Of a stretch of DNA of 64,000 nucleotides, positions 60,887 to 64,000 are shown in pieces. The stretch is from assembly GCF_019511445.1 (NCBI RefSeq), contig NZ_JAEUAN010000016.1, forward strand, positions 1 to 64,000, in the 5' to 3' direction. The stretch comes from Aliirhizobium wenxiniae. GTDB lineage: Bacteria > Pseudomonadota > Alphaproteobacteria > Rhizobiales > Rhizobiaceae. Numbering within the stretch: position 1 is the first letter of the stretch; every line of letters starts with the position of its first letter. Both the position numbers and the translations under genes were made by a program. The notes beneath the pieces are model-generated. The model was not told where the DNA came from. It searched no databases and saw nothing but the letters and a program-made list of their open reading frames with translations.

Positions 60887-61528
60887 ATGGGTAAGGATCA
60901 AAATGTGCCGGAAAGTGATTTTCCGGCTATGGAACGTTCAAGTCGCGAAAAAGTTCACGTGATCGCGTGCGGAGCGATCGCACGGGAAATTCTGGCCGTT
61001 TCCCGGCAACAGGGGCTCGACCATATCGACCTCAACTGCCTGCCCGCGATCTGGCACGCCTATCCGCAAAAGATCGTTCCAGGCCTCGAAACGGCCGTCG
61101 CCGAGGCTCGGCAAAACGGGTTCGAGCGGATCTTTTTCGCCTATGCCGATTGCGGCACCGGAGGAGAGATCGACCGGCTGTGCGAGCGTGAAGGTATTGC
61201 CCGGATAGAAGGGCCGCATTGCTATTCATTCTTTACCGGCAATGAAGCCTTCAATGACAAAGCGGACGATGATCTCCTGTCCTTTTTCCTGACGGATTTT
61301 CTCGCACGCCAGTTTCGCGCCTTCGTCATCGAGCCGCTTGGCCTCGATCGTCATCCAGAACTGAAGCCTATGTATTTCGGCAATTATCGGAAGCTGATCT
61401 ATCTCGCGCAGGAAGAGGACGAGGCGTTGCAGCGCAAGGCGCGCGAGGCGGCGGACTATCTCGGGCTGGAATACGAATACCGATTTACCGGCTATGGCGA
61501 CCTTACTTCGGCGATGCGCTTGGCGTGA
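60887..61528 (+). CDS. DUF1638 protein of the methyltransferase module
   Basis: This 213-residue soluble protein has the DUF1638 pattern VHVIACGAIAREILAV, HAYPQKIVPGLETAVAEAR and FAYADCGTGGEIDRLCEREG. It also carries GPHCYSFFTGNEAF and MYFGNYRKLIYLAQEED. Conserved Cys and His (ACGAI, DCGTG, GPHCY) suggest a metal or corrinoid-related role, but the family has no settled function. It is found next to MttB-type methyltransferases, and here it lies between the corrinoid-protein and methyl-H4folate genes. The start may be 60887 or the in-frame ATG at 60929. Confidence 0.85.
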   Translation: MGKDQNVPESDFPAMERSSREKVHVIACGAIAREILAVSRQQGLDHIDLNCLPAIWHAYPQKIVPGLETAVAEARQNGFERIFFAYADCGTGGEIDRLCEREGIARIEGPHCYSFFTGNEAFNDKADDDLLSFFLTDFLARQFRAFVIEPLGLDRHPELKPMYFGNYRKLIYLAQEEDEALQRKAREAADYLGLEYEYRFTGYGDLTSAMRLA

Positions 61529-61562
61529 GCTGTTTCCCGCCAGCCATATGAAAGCGTCTGGC

Positions 61563-61588
61563 GTCGCTTTTTGTCATCTGCGACGTCG
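61563..61588. promoter_or_regulatory. Second operator-like repeat, upstream of the 61649 gene
   Basis: GTCGCTTT (61563-61570) is followed 10 bases on by the palindrome CGACGTCG (61581-61588), and GTCGC/GCGAC form an inverted repeat (61563-61567 / 61580-61584). The same elements appear in the MttB divergent promoter region at 59831-59857, with a two-base difference in spacing. Confidence 0.45.
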
Positions 61589-61648
61589 TGCGAAGCACAG
61601 AGCGAACCGCAAGGCCGGTGCATGTTCAAGCAGTAATCGGAGGAATTC

Positions 61649-61951
61649 ATGGCGGATCGCATCGTCGTCTTCTGGCGGGATATCCCGGCCCAGGTGATCA
61701 TCAAAAAGGGACGGCAGACCGCCAAGCGCGAGCTTTCCCTGCGCTTCACCGAGGCGATCGACATGTGCGCCATGCGCACCGGTGCTGCCGAGACGGACGA
61801 TTATCTCGCCGAATGGCGCAAGGCGGATCCTGTGCCGGTGTCCGACGATCTCGAAGCAGAGGCCGATGCGGCGGCGACAGAACTTGAAGCCGCTTATGAC
61901 AAGGACAGGCTCGTGGCGCTGGTGAAAGCCGGCGGCCGGGAAAGCGCATAA
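61649..61951 (+). CDS. 'Virulence factor'-family small protein of the methyltransferase module
   Basis: This 100-residue protein starts MADRIVVFWRDIPAQVIIKK and continues GRQTAKRELSLRFTEAID, matching a small family annotated as 'virulence factor' (Pfam Virulence_fact) that has no known mechanism. It is followed by an acidic C-terminal half (DDLEAEADAAATELEAAY). Similar proteins commonly lie beside DUF1638 and MttB genes, so the virulence label is probably misleading. A strong GGAGGAATTC precedes the ATG. It is 46 bases upstream of the methyl-H4folate enzyme gene. Confidence 0.8.
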   Translation: MADRIVVFWRDIPAQVIIKKGRQTAKRELSLRFTEAIDMCAMRTGAAETDDYLAEWRKADPVPVSDDLEAEADAAATELEAAYDKDRLVALVKAGGRESA

Positions 61952-61997
61952 ACGACTATCGACCGTTCCATCACTTCCCCCTTAGCCGGAGATCGCA

Positions 61998-62960
61998 ATG
62001 ACACGCACCATAGTCGCATCCGCAACCCGGGAAATCGTGATCGGCTTCGACCAGCCTTTCTGCGTCATCGGAGAGCGGATCAACCCGACCGGGCGCAAGA
62101 AGCTGGCCGCCGAGATGATCGAGGGCAATTTCGACACGGTCATCAAGGACGCGCTGGAACAGGTGGCGGCCGGAGCGACGATGCTCGACGTCAATGCCGG
62201 CGTCACCTCCGTCAATCCCAACGAAACGGAGCCGGGTCTTCTGGTGCAAACGCTGGAAATCGTCCAGGGACTGGTGGATGTGCCGATCTCGATCGACAGT
62301 TCGGTGACGGCGGCGATCGAAGCGGCGCTGAAGGTCGCCAAGGGGCGGCCGCTGATCAACTCGGTTACCGGCGAAGAGGAAAAGCTCGAAGCGATCCTGC
62401 CGCTCTGCAAAAAATACGACGTGCCGGTGGTGGCGATCTCGAATGACGAGACCGGGATTTCAATGGATCCGGATGTGCGCTTTGCGGTGGCCAAAAAGAT
62501 CGTCGAGCGGGCTGCGGATTATGGGATCAAGAGCCATGATATCGTTGTCGATCCGCTGGTGATGCCGATCGGAGCGCTCGGCTCCGCAGGCCTGCAGGTG
62601 TTTGCGCTGCTCAGGCGCCTGCGCGAGGAACTGAAGGTCAACACGACCTGCGGGCTTTCCAACATTTCCTTCGGCCTGCCACATCGCCATGGCATCAATG
62701 CCGGCTTCATTCCGATGGTGATAGGCGCCGGCATGACATCGGCGATCATGAACCCCTGTCGGCCGCAGGAAATGGAGGCGGTGCGCGCGGCAAACGTCTT
62801 GAACGGCACCGACCAGAATTGCGGCAACTGGATCATGACCTACCGCGATTACAAGCCTGCGGAAGGTGGTGCGGCGGCGGCCACCCCTGCCCCATCTGCC
62901 GGTGGCGGACGGCGTGGTGGAAGGGCGGCAAGGGCAGGTTTAGCGGCGAGGACGGAGTAA
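61998..62960 (+). CDS. Methyltetrahydrofolate:corrinoid methyltransferase (MtgA-like)
   Basis: This 320-residue pterin-binding TIM-barrel enzyme takes methyl from methyl-corrinoid to tetrahydrofolate, or the reverse. It shows FCVIGERINPTGRKKLAAEM, TMLDVNAGVTSVNPNET, SIDSSVTAAIEAAL and NTTCGLSNISFGLPHR, all pterin-binding family signs. The C-terminus is a Gly/Arg-rich tail (SAGGGRRGGRAARAGLAAR). It links the corrinoid cycle to one-carbon metabolism. It reads with the adjacent RACo-type gene, which starts 11 bases later. Confidence 0.92.
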   Translation: MTRTIVASATREIVIGFDQPFCVIGERINPTGRKKLAAEMIEGNFDTVIKDALEQVAAGATMLDVNAGVTSVNPNETEPGLLVQTLEIVQGLVDVPISIDSSVTAAIEAALKVAKGRPLINSVTGEEEKLEAILPLCKKYDVPVVAISNDETGISMDPDVRFAVAKKIVERAADYGIKSHDIVVDPLVMPIGALGSAGLQVFALLRRLREELKVNTTCGLSNISFGLPHRHGINAGFIPMVIGAGMTSAIMNPCRPQEMEAVRAANVLNGTDQNCGNWIMTYRDYKPAEGGAAAATPAPSAGGGRRGGRAARAGLAARTE

Positions 62961-62970
62961 GCGAACAAGC

Positions 62971-64000
62971 ATGGCTGACGCATCCCATAGAGATCCTCTC
63001 GTCCTGTTCATGCCATCGGGCAAGCGTGGCCGGTTTGCGGCCGGAACACCCGTGCTCGATGCCGCGCGCCAGCTCGGGGTCTATGTGGAGAGCGTGTGCG
63101 GCGGGCGGGCGACATGCGGGCGCTGCCAGATCTCGGTGCAGCAAGGCCATTTCGCCAAGCATGGCATTGTCTCGTCGGTCGATCACCTTTCCGAGGTGGG
63201 ACCGAAGGAGGAGCGTTACGACCGGGTGCGCGGACTGCCACAGGGGCGCAGGCTTTCCTGTTCCGCCCAGATCCTCGGCGACCTCGTCATCGACGTGCCT
63301 CAGGATACGGTGATCAATGCGCAGGTGGTGCGCAAGGCAGTCGATGAGCGGGTGTTCGACCGAAATCCGGCGGTGCGGATGTGTTATGTCGAGGTCGAGG
63401 AACCCGACATGGAAAAGCCGCTCGGCGATCTTGACCGGTTGAAGGCGGCACTTTCCGCCGACTGGCATTTCGATGATGTGGAGGTGGATTTCCATCTTAT
63501 CCCACAGATCCAGCAGATCCTGCGCAAGGGCGAATGGAAAGTGACGGCGGCGATCCACAAGGACCGGGAGGACGAGCGCCCTCGCCTGATCTCGCTTTAT
63601 CCTGGCCTGAAAAACGAGGCCTACGGGATCGCCTGCGATATCGGCTCGACCACGATCGCCATGCATTTGTCGTCGCTTCTGTCCGGCCGGACGGTCGCAT
63701 CGGCCGGCACGTCCAACCCGCAGATCCGCTTCGGTGAAGACCTGATGAGCCGCGTCTCCTATGTGATGATGAACCCGGACGGGCGCGCGGCGATGACGGA
63801 TGCTGTGCGCCAAGCATTGAACGGGCTGATCGACAGGGTTTGCGCCGATGGCGACGTGTCGCGCGAGGATATTCTCAACAGCGTGTTTGTCGGCAATCCG
63901 ATCATGCACCATCTTTTTCTCGGGATCGATCCGACGGAACTGGGTGGCGCGCCGTTTGCGTTGGCGGTCTCGGGTGCAGTCGAGGTGAAATCATCGGAGA
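62971..64000 (+). CDS. RACo-type corrinoid activation protein (5' part, cut by window end)
   Basis: This is an ATP-dependent reductive activator of corrinoid proteins; it restores cob(I)alamin after oxidation. About 343 residues are visible and the frame runs off the window. An N-terminal [2Fe-2S] ferredoxin domain has C43, C49, C52 and C97 (CGGRATCGRC ... LSCSAQ). A linker follows, then the ASKHA domain starts with ACDIGSTTIAMHL. The RACo-like order is complete as far as seen. The remaining ~300 residues should lie beyond 64000. Confidence 0.93.
   Translation, partial: MADASHRDPLVLFMPSGKRGRFAAGTPVLDAARQLGVYVESVCGGRATCGRCQISVQQGHFAKHGIVSSVDHLSEVGPKEERYDRVRGLPQGRRLSCSAQILGDLVIDVPQDTVINAQVVRKAVDERVFDRNPAVRMCYVEVEEPDMEKPLGDLDRLKAALSADWHFDDVEVDFHLIPQIQQILRKGEWKVTAAIHKDREDERPRLISLYPGLKNEAYGIACDIGSTTIAMHLSSLLSGRTVASAGTSNPQIRFGEDLMSRVSYVMMNPDGRAAMTDAVRQALNGLIDRVCADGDVSREDILNSVFVGNPIMHHLFLGIDPTELGGAPFALAVSGAVEVKSSE

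Noticed and set aside
61649..61951. True virulence gene
   Set aside because: The 'virulence factor' family name has no mechanism behind it and the operon context is corrinoid methyl transfer.
1..64000. CRISPR array, tRNA, rRNA, replication origin or prophage
   Set aside because: No regularly spaced direct repeats, no tRNA T-loop signature, and no rRNA, phage or replication genes were recognised by eye.

Overview
The window is chromosomal DNA from an alphaproteobacterium of the Rhizobiaceae (Rhizobium, Neorhizobium or Agrobacterium type). The evidence is a complete acpXL-lpxXL locus for very-long-chain lipid A acylation, a fixNOQP-fixGHIS (cco) locus with an FnrN regulator and FNR/FixK boxes, a choXWV-type choline/betaine transporter beside a betaine-homocysteine methyltransferase, a MucR-free, GC-rich coding style, and several short palindromic intergenic elements of the rhizobial kind. 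I assign no species. No tRNA, rRNA, CRISPR array or replication origin was seen.

Layout. 1-2.4 kb: the right end of an IS3-like element, an AT-rich orphan gene, a small membrane protein, a large inverted repeat, a stem-rich region that may encode a structured RNA, and a small Cys/His protein. 2.4-8.5 kb: housekeeping and small genes (MHYT-PAS-GGDEF-EAL protein, DusA, FAH-family enzyme, gamma carbonic anhydrase-like protein). 8.5-11.9 kb: zinc uptake locus zur-znuB-znuC divergent from znuA, with two Zur-type palindromes between them. 12.5-25.8 kb: a hemicellulose-oligosaccharide locus with a GH43 enzyme, aldo/keto reductase, Gfo/Idh dehydrogenase, sugar isomerase, GH2 beta-mannosidase-like enzyme and a CUT1 ABC importer, all reading leftward, with a divergent LacI regulator and two matching operator candidates. 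26-27.5 kb: 6-phosphogluconate dehydrogenase. 27.5-37.5 kb: ccoGHIS and ccoNOQP (high-affinity cbb3 oxidase and its maturation), with a hemerythrin-like and a PAS protein. 37.7-43.3 kb: lpxXL-adh-fabF1-fabF2-fabZ-acpXL. 43.4-45.8 kb: hemN and fnrN, divergent, with an FNR box. 45.8-48.3 kb: nucleoside hydrolase, TSUP permease, CobU. 48.3-49.4 kb: a long stretch with no convincing gene. 49.4-54.1 kb: choX-choW-choV, bmt and a small hypothetical gene. 54.1-57.2 kb: VWA protein with an ECF sigma factor, and a hypothetical gene. 57.3 kb to the end: a corrinoid-dependent methyltransferase system with an MttB-family methyltransferase lacking pyrrolysine, Fe-S protein, corrinoid protein, DUF1638 protein, 'virulence factor' family protein, methyl-H4folate:corrinoid methyltransferase, and the start of a RACo-type corrinoid reactivator cut by the window edge.

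How the parts work together. The right end reads as an N-methyl (quaternary amine) utilisation region: ChoXWV imports choline or betaine, Bmt moves one methyl to homocysteine, and the MttB/corrinoid/H4folate module could move methyl groups into the folate pool, with CobU nearby for cobalamin salvage. The middle is a microaerobic block: FnrN senses oxygen and the three boxes upstream of ccoN, ccoG and hemN explain co-regulation of the high-affinity oxidase and of oxygen-independent haem synthesis. The MttB/DUF1638/corrinoid module is the best candidate for an under-described system in this window.
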